DNA from: Symsagittifera roscoffensis
Taxonomy: Eukaryota > Xenacoelomorpha > Acoela > Convolutidae
Direction: 5' to 3'
DNA: 64,000 bases
Assembly (NCBI RefSeq): GCF_963678635.1
Contig: NC_087066.1
Location: 9,948,723-10,012,722 of the forward strand
The first letter of the stretch is position 1, and every line of letters begins with the position of its first letter. Under the pieces are notes generated by a model. It saw only the letters and a list, made by a program, of their open reading frames with translations, did no database searches and was not told the DNA's origin. Both the position numbers and the translations under genes were made by a program. This document shows, one piece after another, positions 1-19,270 of this stretch.

Positions 1-578
1 GCGGCGAAATTAAGTAGTCTTTTCTTTAGTATGTGAATTTAAAGTGATGAATTTAAAGTGAACGAAGAAGTAGACAAACTCTTCTGTTTAATGAATCAGG
101 ATGTCGTTTTCTTTTTATTAGAACAGCGTTTCAAAAAGAAGATGCATGTCAAAAATTTCAAAAAGAAGATGCATGTTTTAAAAAAAATTTACGAAAATTA
201 AGAAAAACTGTCATGAAAAAATCTATCGTTTTTTTTTGCATTATCGACACAATCAGGGCTGGAACGAGGCAAGTTTTTGTCAATACAACTATGCTATTAG
301 ATTAGTGAGATGTCAAGGTTGTCTTGGGTATTATGTAAAAAAGCTCCTAGGGCCTCTCAATGGTTTTTTGCTTCTGTTGTCACATGAATGAACGTGATGA
401 AAATGAGTACATGTTTGTGAAGCCACTGTTACTGCTTGACCGACGAGACGAAACCTTAAATCAATCTCCGCAATATTCAAATGAGGACTTTTGGTTATAA
501 GTAAAAACACGAGTTTGATAACCATGCCTGTTTGTAACAGCGACAAACAACAACAACAGTATTTGTTTGTGTGTTTAG
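1..578 (+). other. Intronic DNA upstream of the first visible ATPase exon
   Basis: AT-rich sequence with no readable exon. It ends in a pyrimidine-rich tract and AG at 577-578, the acceptor of the first Na+/K+-ATPase exon seen here. The preceding exons (N-terminus, M1-M2, start of the A domain) must lie before base 1. Open frames here look like chance. Confidence 0.7.
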
Positions 579-7691
<7,113 letters not shown>

Positions 7692-8320
7692 ACTAGACCA
7701 CCCACTGTCAATAGAAGTCACTAACCAAACAGCAAACACCACAGTACAATTACAGATGGTGTTTAATTACGGAATTACAAACACGATACACAATAAACCA
7801 CTCAACCTTTACCCTTACTCGGAAAAAGAATAGAAAAGAAGCAACAAACATCTATTTACACGATAGACACACAGGAAACAACAAGTGATGATGATGCTGC
7901 TGCTGGTTGCGAACTAAAATAAACATTTTTATCAAGAAGAAACAAGTATACATAAACAAACAAAACAACCCACCTAGCCTCTTACCCACCTTCACATTAC
8001 CCTCTCTAAACAACCTAGTCCAACACAATAAATAAACAACACAACAAGAATGAGCAGCGAAAGAACAGCAGAAAAATCCTCAATCTTCTGTCGTCATTTT
8101 AATACTAGCAGAACTTTTTGTCGTATTTCTAGCAGAACTAAACTTTCAATGGAATAAATTCAGCAAATAAAATGAACAGATACGTAATTGATTGTATTGT
8201 ATGTATCTCTATCTCCCTCTATTGTTTGCATAGCACTTATTATTTGTATTAATTAAATATTACTTCATAATTGATGCCCCTATGCGCAAGCAGGAAAAGT
8301 TCAGATTTTCATTATGGTGT
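7692..8320 (+). other. ATPase 3' UTR with candidate polyadenylation signals
   Basis: Follows the stop codon with no further ORF. AATAAA hexamers occur at 7918-7923, 8027-8032, 8031-8036, 8153-8158 and 8166-8171, any of which could set the mRNA end. The segment is repeated almost unchanged after the orphan terminal exon (16,340-16,970). Confidence 0.6.
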
Positions 8321-8871
8321 TAGGGTGCAACTCAATTCATCCTCATTCTAGGCTCAGTGCCTGTTTGGTCACTTTCACAATCAGTTTCAACAACTCGGTA
8401 ACTGTAATTTGGTTTTAAAAATTTTGTAATTAAACTTTTTTCTTGTTTTTTTTTTACTTGAGCAACGGTTTGATCATCTGTCACTTTCGCCGAGTTAGTT
8501 TAAACTGAGCACCCTAGGGATAGGAATTGATAAAGTTAGTTGAAGCAAAATAGGTGTCCTACAATGATTGACCAGAGTTTTCAGAGTAAATTTTTTTGTG
8601 TTCCATTTTTGCACGACGATGAACGTAGTCCAGACTTTTATAGAGGTCTTGGAGATATTTGTTTTAGTTTTTTTTTCCAGTAAAATTTTTGAACTTCGTT
8701 CAGGCTCAAACTTACTGTTTTCGCGGTTTGACTTCTGATTCCTGTTAAGTTCGGTTCCTTAATTTACACTGGCGTTCAGCGTGGTGTTTTGTTAGGAACC
8801 TTTTTTTCTAAACCTAACTTGCTCTTAAAAGTGTTCACGTAATTGAAAATTTCACTGTAGCATTGGAAATT

Positions 8872-9040
8872 ACATAGCGCGGCTGAGTGATTGGTTTGTG
8901 AGACTGTTAATCTCTGTCGAAGGTTCGAGTCTCAGACCTAGCTGAATTTTTACTACTTCGAGGCTTATTTCTAATTTTTCTTTTTGCGCGATATTACTAG
9001 TGTTTGCGAAGCGAAGCTTCGTCTTTGTGTAAAATAAGGC
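8872..9040 (+). repeat. tRNA-derived SINE, family A, 3' of the ATPase gene
   Basis: A-box-like GGCTGAGTGATTGG (8881) and a consensus-quality B box AGGTTCGAGTC (8921-8931), followed by the family body and the GTTTGCGAAGCGAAGCTTCG end (9001-9020). Duplicated at 17,521-17,688 as part of the 8.65-kb tandem repeat. Confidence 0.75.
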
Positions 9041-10425
9041 AAATTTCACTAGTGATCAGCAAAAGTGTTAAGGTCACGAAAAACGTGATCAACTTCTGGT
9101 TTCGAAAGTGGAACTTAATTTTCAGATTTCTCAGCGAAACAAAACAATTTTTTTTGATCCAGTTTTTTTTAATATGGGTTATTTTTTATCAAAAAAAGCC
9201 AATCCTAATGCTTTCGAAAAGTTCAGAGATCTTTAAGGACGTGTTTTTTAAATTCGAAAGTTGTAATTTTTTCAAAAAAATTCAGTTTTTCTCTGTTTAC
9301 TTGCGTTCATGCCTTTTTTGCAACTTTTTTAAAGCTTTTGTTCCAATTTCGAAAATTGAGATTTTTCAAAAGAGCAATTTAGTGCTTTTTAAGAGTCAAT
9401 GAACTTACTTCAGAGTTTTATAGAGGTTGTGAATGTTTTATTTCACGAAAAGTCTTAAAATGCTTAAATAACTACGGGAAGCGCATTCATACAGATTATT
9501 TTAGTTTTGAATGCCCCTGGATATATGCGCACTCTTTGAGTTCACCTCAGTTTGATTCGCTAAAAGGCCGGCAAAAAGCGTGATCGATTTCTAGTTTTGA
9601 GAGTGGATTTTTTCTAGACTTTCCATGGAATGAAAACTTTTACTATTGATCGCGTTTTCTCAAGTTGAGTTAATTTTGTCAAAAAACTCCAATCATAAAT
9701 TTTCCATGAAAATCAAAAAATCTTAAGTATATATATTTTGAGCATATTTGCATTTTAATTACCAGTTTTTTTATCTAATTTGTCTAATGCTGGTTCTAAA
9801 TTCACTCCGGTTTTTTGAAGTTTCGTTTTTTGGTTTTACTTTATGGGTTCCAAAGGTTTCGGCCATTAAATCGGTCTTGTAGCCTCATCTTGCGTTGTAT
9901 CAAAGATGTAATTCCTTAAGTGTGTACTGTATGTGTTTGAGAGTGTATGAGTGTGTGTGTGTGTGATTTGAATTTGAGTAGGATTTTGAACACTTGAATT
10001 TCAAGTTTTTCACTTGAAATATTTTGAAATTAACATTCTAATTGTCGTTCTTTACGTGTCGTTTAGGTTTCGGTGAACAGGGATCAGACATTCAGTAGGG
10101 TCTTGACTTAACGAGATTTATTTTGGAAAATTCCCTGAAACTTTCTTAAAAATTCAATCAGATTGGTGTATTTCAATTCATGCATTAAGCTGTTAAGAGT
10201 TTATTTCTGTTCAAATCAAATTCATTTGCCTAAAGGAAGGAAATTACGGCTCTACATTTGAAAAAAAGTAGTTGGCGCAAAAAATTGAACAACTTTTGGT
10301 TTCGAAACTGTAATTTAAATAAAATTTACGAGTGAGATTAAAAAAATTTACTTTCTTCCAGTGTTTGCTACAACTTTTGAAGATAAATAAGGAGTATTTA
10401 TTTTTATTTCTAGACGAAAGCCGAC
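9041..10425. other. AT-rich flanking DNA, no gene seen
   Basis: Low-complexity T-rich sequence with a short (GT)n run at about 9,953-9,963. The longest open frames (for example 9,004-9,402) are poly-Phe/Lys translations of T/A runs with no family signature. Parts resemble 2,290-2,430 and 38,440-38,600, so dispersed repeat DNA is likely. Confidence 0.6.
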
Positions 10426-10620
10426 AGAAGTATATGTCGCGGCAAAGTTAAGCGGGGAGATGCTCGCTGCCATGTAATAAGATAGGCTATAGAGTCTCCG
10501 ATCAGCACCCTATGTATCAAGATAGGTTATGTTATAGGTTTAAGATGGTAAGATGGGTAATTTCGAAAAATAATTCGGTTCTCAAAAACTTTTGTCGCCC
10601 GATTTTGCCGATACAGCAAA
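10426..10620 (+). repeat. Maverick left terminal inverted repeat (unit 1)
   Basis: Starts AGAAGTATATGTCGCGG. In reverse complement it aligns with 36,745-36,974 along TATGTCGCG, GGCTATAGAGT, CAGCACCCTATGT, TATAGGTTT and CCGATTTTGCCGAT. I judge the arms roughly 70% alike, with indels. Confidence 0.85.
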
Positions 10621-10639
10621 GTTGGAGATTGCAAACGGG

Positions 10640-11600
10640 AAATTTTTAAATCCTATGTATTATGAAGTGACAGTTTCCTTGATGGCAAGCTTCAGATGGT
10701 AAGTTTCACAAAAAAAGTTCAAATTTTTTCCATTCAAACTTTTTATATTTGCTTATTAAAGCATAGTAGTGTCCGTAAACAAAATTTTTCTTAGAATAAA
10801 AAGTCAAATTTGCAACAGATGTTACACTGCGGTGAGTGAAGATGCTGATGTTAGTAAAAAAACCAACTGATTGTATTTTTAAGCGTTGTAGTGGACGCAA
10901 ACAAAAATCTCATAAAAATATGACAAAAAAGTAACACCAGATGTTAGCCCCCACGGTAAGCAGGGACTCCGATTTCGTAAACAAATTCTCGAAATATTGC
11001 TTTTGATTTATTAAGCGTAAAAAATGTTTAGTCTAACAGATGAGGTAAGTTTTGGCAACAACAGAAAAGTTTTGAAACTCGTTCGCTGAATTTTAAAACG
11101 AACTAATTTCACAGTTGAAGTTTTCCTTTTTCCGATTTAATTTCTTAAACCATCATCTCCATTCAACGCAAAAATCGCATCTCTCTTCATTTTCAATTAT
11201 CAATTTATTTTAAATGTCTTTAGAACCTCACTCTGACAAAAATTTTAAAGAAACGATTTAACCTGTGGATAATGAAAATGTGTAGTGTATACATCTTTCC
11301 CAGAAAAATCTTGAAAAAATTGGCGTCGAAGCAAAAAAAAATTTTTCTGTAAAAACTACCTATTTGGAATCTTTAATAAAATCAACCACATTCAGTTGAC
11401 TTTTTTTCGTTTTATCGAACTTACTGCCCCAGTATTCAAAAATAATTGATTTCTCCAAATTTTCCGATGTATTCCCAGATTTCTCGACTGGACTTCAGCA
11501 AACCGTAAGTTTATTTTGATAATAAACAAAACGTTCAATTACAAATACAAGTGACAGTTACAAAACTACAATTACAGTAAGAAACACCACATCATATCAA
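10640..11600. other. Subterminal Maverick DNA, no gene recognised (unit 1; copy at 19,290-20,250)
   Basis: Between the left inverted repeat and the protease relic. A 64-codon minus-strand frame (10,706-10,900) is open, and is preserved in the other unit, but shows no recognisable motif. Short repeats around CAGATG-TTA and CAAACAAAA occur. Confidence 0.5.
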
Positions 11601-11619
11601 TTTATATTCAAATAAAAAG

Positions 11620-11920
11620 TAACATCCTGCGTTCTTACATATATTCACTGATAAAATTCGAAACATTATATCATGAACTTTATTCAAGGTCTTCTGGTAG
11701 AATTTAAAGAAGAAATGTTGAATAAATTGCGTAAACACCACACAAATTATCAGTTTTTTGAAGTTTCATTTGAAGCATGCGCTGGTATTTTTTTCTTTAA
11801 AAAGGAATATTTCAAACGATTTTTTACCAAAAACTCAGCGAAATGATAAGTTTTGTCCAAACGAGCCATCATGATCCAGTGTTCTCCTCTATCATTGCTT
11901 AAAGCTGAGTTAACTATTGC
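11620..11920 (-). pseudogene. Maverick adenovirus-type cysteine protease fragment (unit 1)
   Basis: On the minus strand a stretch reads GEHWIMMARLDKTYHFAEF (around 11,835-11,890), the catalytic-His region of Maverick maturation proteases. Further on, VYAIYSTFLL, then FYQKTLNKVHD after a frame change, matches the region after the catalytic Cys. The Cys codon itself is not seen, and stops and frameshifts break the gene. In intact elements this protease cleaves capsid precursors. Confidence 0.7.
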
Positions 11921-12134
11921 AAAAGAATATTTTATTATTTTAGGAAGTTCATAAGAGGGATAAGACGCCGTTTACTTGAACCTCGGCTCAGTAATTCTTT
12001 TAATAGTTAGCAGAAGTGAAAAATTATCCATTTTTGCATTCGTTAGTTGATTTACATCTAAAAACAGAGAAAGTGATATTTTGATAGTGCCATTTAGAAT
12101 AAAAAAGTAGCGTTGATGGTTTTCGAGAACTTAA

Positions 12135-12862
12135 TCACTGTTTCAACATAACGTCAAACACAAGTCTTATGAGCTTGACAAAGGTTATTGAACACTGTTT
12201 TACAGTGTAGGCTGTAGAAATTTCTCGGGTTTTTAATTGGACATCATTCATCTGGAGATTGGGTCTGACAAAAAACAAAATAGATAGTACAGAGACAAAA
12301 ACAAAGAAAAATCCCAAAAAGTTACAATATCCGATTTTGTCATTTTGATCATTTGATAATTTTTTTTCCATGACTATAAGTTCCGTTACTTGCTCCAAGG
12401 GAAATTGGAAAAACATTTTTAATCTCAATTCTTCTCCACTAAGTTCCGGATAATGCAACTGTTCAGCTGCATCCGGTAGTCAAGTCATGTCAAAACTAGA
12501 ATTAAGTGACTTTGAAAATCTTTCACAGGAAGAGCTGGAAAGTCTTCCTTAAACTGTATCGCTTTCATTGTTGTAACATAGGGGCAACAAGGAGATGTTG
12601 TTTCTAATGAAACAATTGCGCTTCCACCCCAAAAAAGTCTAAGCTCTCTCAAATCAAGTTGCGGATAATTGAAAAGATGTTCACGAAACGATCCTGCAAT
12701 AGCTGAAATTGTATTCGTTGCAACAGCTATTCCTCTGATTGAAGCATTTTTGAAAACATTTTCCTGAATAAATTGGTTTCGACGAGATGAAATAATGAAG
12801 GTTCTTCCTATAGCTTCCATATCATCATAATGAGCAGGTTCTTTTTCAAGATTCCCTTGCAA
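12135..12862 (-). pseudogene. Maverick major capsid protein, 3' part, broken (unit 1)
   Basis: Two abutting minus-strand frames (12,862-12,485 then 12,458-12,135) form the C-terminal half of the double-jelly-roll capsid protein, often listed in invertebrate genomes as F54H12.2-like. Family signatures include RRNQFIQENVF, YVTTMKAIQF and HYPELSGEELRL. A frameshift and a TGA at about 12,460-12,490 separate the pieces, and the end runs into unrelated residues. It lies directly upstream of the protease relic on the same strand, the usual Maverick neighbourhood. Confidence 0.82.
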
Positions 12863-13916
12863 GTAATGATGATTATGTCCTAGAGTTCTTCTAGTAAACA
12901 GCGAAAAATCAACAATTATTCAAAGAAAGGTTTTTTGATGGTTTTAAAAAATAAAAATCAGAACTTAAAGCAAAAACAAAGGATGATTCAGATGAGGAAC
13001 CACAAACTTACTTAATTTTTGTAAACAATCTACTACATTCTCTATTCTCCAATTGTAAAATTTGTATCAACAATACAATGGCTTACAACGCCAATGACTT
13101 ATATCCTCATAAAGCCCAAATATCGAATGAACACAACAATCGGACTCTCAGACAGCATGTAAATTGTAGGTCTAGCTCGACTTAGTTTAATTTGAACTTT
13201 GGTTTTTGGTAGTATTAGTTTTTGGTAGTATAAGTAAACAAACCAATGGTAAGCTTCCCATAGATTGAAGAAATTATCCCTGTTACTAAAGAATTTGCTC
13301 TATCAGTGAACGGATGCAAATCAAATGTTTACGGAAACTCTTCAAAACTATATCCATGACAAGCAAGTATTCCTTTTTTACTCACTGACGAAGAGTTGAA
13401 TTCGTTCATTTATTGGGCTTTATGGGGATACAATCCATTGGCGTTGTAAACTCTTGTGCTGTTAAAAAAAAATTCACAATTGGAGGTTAGAGAATGTAGT
13501 TGATTGCTTAATTAAATTAAGTAAGTTTGTGGTTCCTCATCTGATTCGTCCTCTGATTTTGCTTTAAGTTCTGATTTTCATTTTTTGAAAGCATCAAAAA
13601 ATCTTCCTTTGAATAATTGAAGCTTCAAGCTGAGGTGGGTGTCAAGCAAATCCAATTATAGATTACAGTCCGTCTCAAATTCAAACTCAATACTGCTTTC
13701 ATCTAGAGAGAAACTGGGAAATACTTTTTGTGTGTAAGATGAAATAATTGGTTCGAAAACTGGGACTTTATCAAAAATCTTCAAAGAAGAATTTTAAAAA
13801 GCTCCGTTCCGAAAATGACTACTTTGATTTATACTCAATTTATTTTGTCAAAAATGTTTTTGCGATAGCGACTGGCTTTCACTCGACTTTTTCATGAAGT
13901 GTTCTTTCTAGTTCTA
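12765..13916 (-). repeat. Internal repeat copy a (unit 1)
   Basis: Repeated as copy b at 14,781-15,825, which lacks about 105 bp (13,207-13,312). Contains the start of the capsid relic plus a large inverted repeat: 12,915-13,135 recurs reversed at about 13,400-13,625 around a spacer of about 265 bp. Confidence 0.8.
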
Positions 13917-13919
13917 GTT

Positions 13920-14790
13920 TGAACTCTGACAAATCTCAAACAATTGTCTACAGCAACTAAGCAATACTTAACTCCATTGTTTTAATTAGCTAACTTGTCT
14001 ACAAAAGCCAAGTTCATACACTAGGTTTCTTCGTAAACAACTTGTTGGTGGACAAATTTTTGTATAAGATGTCTGGGTTTAAAAAAAGTTACTAGTTTAT
14101 TTTTTGATAAACCGTTTGTTTTACTCAAGTTTTGCCCAGATCCGTATGCAGCTCTACCCATTGAATACAATCTAATTGGTCTTACCATTTCAGATTTTGA
14201 AAGGGATCCAAGTTCCTCTGTTTTTTGCTTTGGTATTTTTGTTGATAACAAGTTTAGATGGAGTTTGAGTTGCTTCCAAAATGGTGAAAAAACATCTGGA
14301 AAATTCATGTTTTATCGCTTTAATGCGCGCACAACGTCTTGAAGAGAGTAGTTTCTATCTCGATTATCTAGTAGAATGTTTTCTGACTGGCTCAGTTTAT
14401 TTTTTGGAGAATTCAAAAATAAATCAATAATGTGCTTACTCTTACTCGTTTTCAATCTTGCATTTACAGCTTTGTAAACAAAATCAAAGTTTTTTGGTAC
14501 AATCTCCTCTTTTTCTTTTTCAGTTTTTGTTTTCTTGGATGTTTACTTTGTGATGCTAAACTGATTACTGAATTAAAACAATCTGTTCTATTCTCTGTCA
14601 ATCGTTTAACGACAAATGCATTGAATAGAAATATGAACTGCCACCATTTAGTTGAACTTAAAATAGAGATAACAACTGTACCCCTCTAGTTGAACTTAAA
14701 TGAGTTCTTCTTTTGTGTACAGAAGTTCTTTTTTGTCTGAAACTTTTCTCTCTTCGATATTTAACTACGTTTTTTTTTCCGAATAATTTG
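13920..14790 (-). pseudogene. Maverick integrase N-terminal region, fragment (unit 1)
   Basis: Minus-strand copy of the integrase 5' half at 25,790-26,680. It includes a stretch with GSLSKSEMVRP and SMGRAAYGSGQNLSK (14,308-14,021), and an upstream piece with SVISLASQSKHPRK in another frame. The catalytic core is missing because the sequence jumps at about 13,916 to other Maverick DNA. Transcription polarity matches the other relics. Confidence 0.7.
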
Positions 14791-15825
14791 GTTTCGACGA
14801 GATGAAATAATGAAAGTTCTTCCTATGGCTTCCATATCATCATAATGAGCAGGTTCTCTTTCATGATTCCCTTGCAAGTAATGATGATTATGCCCTAGAG
14901 TTCTTCTAGTAAACAGCGAACAATCAACAAGTATTCAAAGAAAGTTTTTTTGATGGTTTAAAAAAATAAAAATCAGAACTTAAAGTGAAATCAAAGGATG
15001 ATTCAGATGAGAACCACAAACTTACTTAATTTTTGTAAACAATCTACTACATTCTCTATTCTCCAATTGTAAAATTTGTATTAACATCACAATGGCTTAC
15101 AACGCCAATGAATTAGATCCTCATAAAGCCCAAATATCGAACGAACACAACAATCGGACTCTCAGACAGCATGTAAATTGTAGGTCTAGCTCGATTTAGT
15201 TTAATTCGAACTTTGGTAACGGATGCAAATCAAATGTTTACGGAAACTCTTCAAAACTATATCCATGACAAGCAAGTATTCCTTTTTTACTCACTGACGA
15301 AGAGTTGAATTCGTTCATTTATTGGGCTTTATGGGGATACAATCCATTGGCGTTGTAAACTCTTGTGCTGTTAAAAAAAAATTCACAATTGGAGGTTAGA
15401 GAATGTAGTTGATTGCTTAATTAAATTAAGTAAGTTTGTGGTTCCTCATCTGATTCGTCCTCTGATTTTGCTTTAAGTTCTGATTTTCATTTTTTGAAAG
15501 CATCAAAAAATCTTCCTTTGAATAATTGAAGCTTCAAGCTGAGGTGGGTGTCAAGCAAATCCAATTATAGATTACAGTCCGTCTCAAATTCAAACTCAAT
15601 ACTGCTTTCATCTAGAGAGAAACTGGGAAATACTTTTTGTGTGTATGATGAAATAATTGGTTCGAAAACTGGGACTTTATCAAAAATCTTCAAAGAAGAA
15701 TTTTAAAAAGCTCCGTTCCGAAAATGACTACTTTGATTTATACTCAATTTATTTTGTCAAAAATGTTTTTGCGATAGCGACTGGCTTTCACTCGACTTTT
15801 TCATGAAGTGTTCTTTCTAGTTCTA
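14781..15825 (-). repeat. Internal repeat copy b (unit 1)
   Basis: Second copy of 12,765-13,916, joined directly after the integrase fragment. It repeats the beginning of the capsid relic and the inverted repeat, but lacks the segment equivalent to 13,207-13,312. Beyond 15,825 it diverges into 15,826-16,206, a stretch without recognisable coding content. Confidence 0.8.
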
Positions 15826-16218
15826 CGCTTGAATTTCTTTTTGCTTTCTCACAACTGTTTTCGAACTGTTTCTGTTCCAACAACTTTTGCAAATGTTTTG
15901 AGTTTTTTTATGTCCACTAGCGACCTTTTCAATCTCCAGTGCTGCTTTTTGCAGCTGAAACTATATGTTTCCTAATATAGGGGATTGCACTTCTCCCAAG
16001 AGTTTTTGCAACAGCACAAAAACGTCTTCCACGCTGTCTTGCATGTCCACAAAAAATGGAAAAATTAGTATGAAGTATAAATCGTATGTATTATAAATCA
16101 AAAAAGATTATCCGAAATCCTGCGAAACACTAGAGCAACTCTTGTAATTCCTACGGATACAAAAGTATTTTTTCGCCTGTATAATCCCTCAGTTCTATTT
16201 CAACCCCCCTTTGTTTAG

Positions 16219-16339
16219 CTTCTGGTGGTGGCTGTCTGCGCTCCCATTCAGCATCATGATCTGGGTGTACGACGAAGTGAGGAGGTTTCTATTGAGAAAG
16301 TCGCCCGGTGGATGGATAGAGAAGGAGACATACTATTAG
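16219..16339 (+). pseudogene. Orphan duplicate of the ATPase terminal exon
   Basis: Copy of 7571-7691, offset 8,648. The acceptor (CCCCCCTTTGTTTAG) is intact, the frame is open and the stop is conserved. A C-to-T change makes the Pro after Trp-Leu a Ser (CTGCCTGCG versus CTGTCTGCG). No other ATPase exon accompanies it. It is either an inert relic or an alternative last exon about 9.2 kb downstream of the 7,035 donor. Confidence 0.85.
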
Positions 16340-17520
16340 ACTAGACCACCCACTGTCAATAGAAGTCACTAACCAAACAGCAAACACCACAGTACAATTA
16401 CAGATGGTGTTTAATTACGGAATTACAAACACGATACACACTAAACCACTCAACCTTTACCCTTACTCGGAAAAAGAATAGAAAAGAAGCAACAAACATC
16501 TATTTACACGATAGACACACAGGAAACAACAAGTGATGATGATGCTGCTGCTGGTTGCGAACTAAAATAAACATTTTTATCAAGAAGAAACAAGTATACA
16601 TAAACAAACAAAACAACCCACCTAGCCTCCTACCCACCTTCACATTACCCTCTCTAAACAACCTAGTCCAACACAATAAATAAACAACACAACAAGAATG
16701 AGCAGCGAAAGAACAGCAGAAAAATCCTCAATCTTCTGTCGTCATTTTAATACTAGCAGAACTTTTTGTCGTATTTCTAGCAGAACTAAACTTTCAATGG
16801 AATAAATTCAGCAAATAAAATGAACAGATACGTAATTGATTGTATTGTATGTATCTCTATCTCCCTCTATTGTTTGCATAGCACTTATTATTTGTATTAA
16901 TTAAATATTACTTCATAATTGATGCCCCTATGCGCAAGCAGGAAAAGTTCAGATTTTCATTATGGTGTTAGGGTGCAACTCAATTCATCCTCATTCTAGG
17001 CTCAGTGCCTGTTTGGTCACTTTCACAATCAGTTTCAACAACTCGGTAACTGTAATTTGGTTTTAAAAATTTTGTAATTAAACTTTTTTCTTGTTTTTTT
17101 TTTACTTGAGCAACGGTTTGATCATCTGTCACTTTCGCCGAGTTAGTTTAAACTGAGCACCCTAGGGATAGGAATTGATAAAGTTAGTTGAAGCAAAATA
17201 GGTGTCCTACAATGATTGACCAGAGTTTTCAGAGTAATTTTTTTTGTGTTCCATTTTTGCACGACGATGAACGTAGTCCAGACTTTTATAGAGGTCTTGG
17301 AGATTTTTGTTTTAGTTTTTTTTTCCAGTAAAAGTTTTGAACTTCGTTCAGGCTCAAACTTACTTTTTTCGCGGTTTGACTTCTGATTCCTGTTAAGTTC
17401 GGTTCCTTAATTTACACTGGCGTTCAGCGTGGTGTTTTGTTAGGAACCTTTTTTTCTAAACCTAACTTGCTCTTAAAAGTGTTCACGTAATTGAAAATTT
17501 CACTGTAGCATTGGAAATTA
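16340..17520 (+). other. Duplicated ATPase 3' UTR and flank
   Basis: Near-identical copy of 7,692-8,871, including the AATAAA hexamers. Nothing beyond the duplicate is seen here. Confidence 0.85.
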
Positions 17521-17688
17521 CATAGCGCGGCTGAGTGATTGGTTTGTGAGACTGTTAATCTCTGTCGAAGGTTCGAGTCTCAGACCTAGCGGAATTTTTA
17601 CTACTTCGAGGCTTATTTCTAATTTTTCTTTTTGCGCGATATTACTAGTGTTTGCGAAGCGAAGCTTCGTCTTTGTGTAAAATAAGGC
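17521..17688 (+). repeat. Duplicated family A SINE
   Basis: Copy of 8,872-9,040 carried in unit 2, including the B box AGGTTCGAGTC and the GAAGCGAAGCTTCG end. Confidence 0.75.
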
Positions 17689-19074
17689 AAATTTCACTAG
17701 TGATCAGCAAAAGTGTTAAGGTCACGAAAAACGTGATCAACTTCTGGTTTCGAAAGTGGAACTTAATTTTCAGATTTCTCAGCGAAACAAAACAATTTTT
17801 TTTGATCCAGTTTTTTTTTAATATGGGTTATTTTTTATCAAAAAAAGCCAATCCTAATGCTTTCGAAAAGTTCAGAGATCTTTAAGGACGTGTTTTTTAA
17901 ATTCGAAAGTTGTAATTTTTTCAAAAAAATTCAGTTTTTCTCTGTTTACTTGCGTTCATGCCTTTTTTGCAACTTTTTTAAAGCTTTTGTTCCAATTTCG
18001 AAAATTGAGATTTTTCAAAAGAGCAATTTAGTGCTTTTTAAGAGTCAATGAACTTACTTCAGAGTTTTATAGAGGTTGTGAATGTTTTATTTCACGAAAA
18101 GTCTTAAAATGCTTAAATAACTACGGGAAGCGCATTCATACAGATTATTTTAGTTTTGAATGCCCCTGGATATATGCGCACTCTTTGAGTTCACCTCAGT
18201 TTGATTCGCTAAAAGGCCGGCAAAAAGCGTGATCGATTTCTAGTTTTGAGAGTGGATTTTTTCTAGACTTTCCATGGAATGAAAACTTTTACTATTGATC
18301 GCGTTTTCTCAAGTTGAGTTAATTTTGTCAAAAAACTCCAATCATAAATTTTCCATGAAAATCAAAAAATCTTAAGTATATATATTTTGAGCATATTTGC
18401 ATTTTAATTACCAGTTTTTTTATCTAATTTGTCTAATGCTGGTTCTAAATTCACTCCGGTTTTTTGAAGTTTCGTTTTTTGGTTTTACTTTATGGGTTCC
18501 AAAGGTTTCGGCCATTAAATCGGTCTTGTAGCCTCATCTTGCGTTGTATCAAAGATGTAATTCCTTAAGTGTGTACTGTATGTGTTTGAGAGTGTATGAG
18601 TGTGTGTGTGTGTGATTTGAAATTGAGTAGGATTTTGAACACTTGAATTTCAAGTTTTTCACTTGAAATATTTTGAAATTAACATTCTAATTGTCGTTCT
18701 TTACGTGTCGTTTAGGTTTCGGTGAACAGGGATCAGACATTCAGTAGGGTCTTGACTTAACGAGATTTATTTTGGAAAATTCCCTGAAACTTTCTTAAAA
18801 ATTCAATCAGATTGGTGTATTTCAATTCATGCATTAAGCTGTTAAGAGTTTATTTCTGTTCAAATCAAATTCATTTGCCTAAAGGAAGGAAATTACGGCT
18901 CTACATTTGAAAAAAAGTAGTTGGCGCAAAAAATTGAACAACTTTTGGTTTCGAAACTGTAATTTAAATAAAATTTACGAGTGAGATTAAAAAAATTTAC
19001 TTTCTTCCAGTGTTTGCTACAACTTTTGAAGATAAATAAGGAGTATTTATTTTTATTTCTAGACGAAAGCCGAC

Positions 19075-19270
19075 AGAAGTATATGTCGCGGCAAAGTTAA
19101 GCGGGGAGATGCTCGCTGCCATGTAATAAGATAGGCTATAGAGTCTCCGATCAGCACCCTATGTATCAAGATAGGTTATGTTATAGGTTTAAGATGGTAA
19201 GATGGGTAATTTCGAAAAATAATTCGGTTCTCAAAAACTTTTGTCGCCCGATTTTGCCGATACAGCAAAG
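19075..19270 (+). repeat. Maverick left terminal inverted repeat (unit 2)
   Basis: Near-identical copy of 10,426-10,620. This copy is continuous with the rest of the element and pairs with the arm at 36,745-36,974. Confidence 0.85.

Larger units (their letters stand above)
10426..16206. mobile_element. Truncated Maverick/Polinton left end (unit 1 copy)
   Basis: Begins with a terminal-inverted-repeat copy (10,426-10,620) and carries decayed protease and major-capsid relics, then scrambled integrase pieces, before ending at the duplication junction. It lacks the rest of the element, so it is a by-product of the tandem duplication, not an independent insertion. Confidence 0.8.

Noticed and set aside
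9004-9402. 132-codon ORF 3' of the ATPase (and copy at 17,652)
   Set aside because: Phe/Lys-rich translation of T/A runs overlapping a SINE end; the copy in unit 2 is split by a one-base indel.
10706-10900. 64-codon minus-strand ORF kept in both units
   Set aside because: Conservation is explained by recent duplication; no motif.
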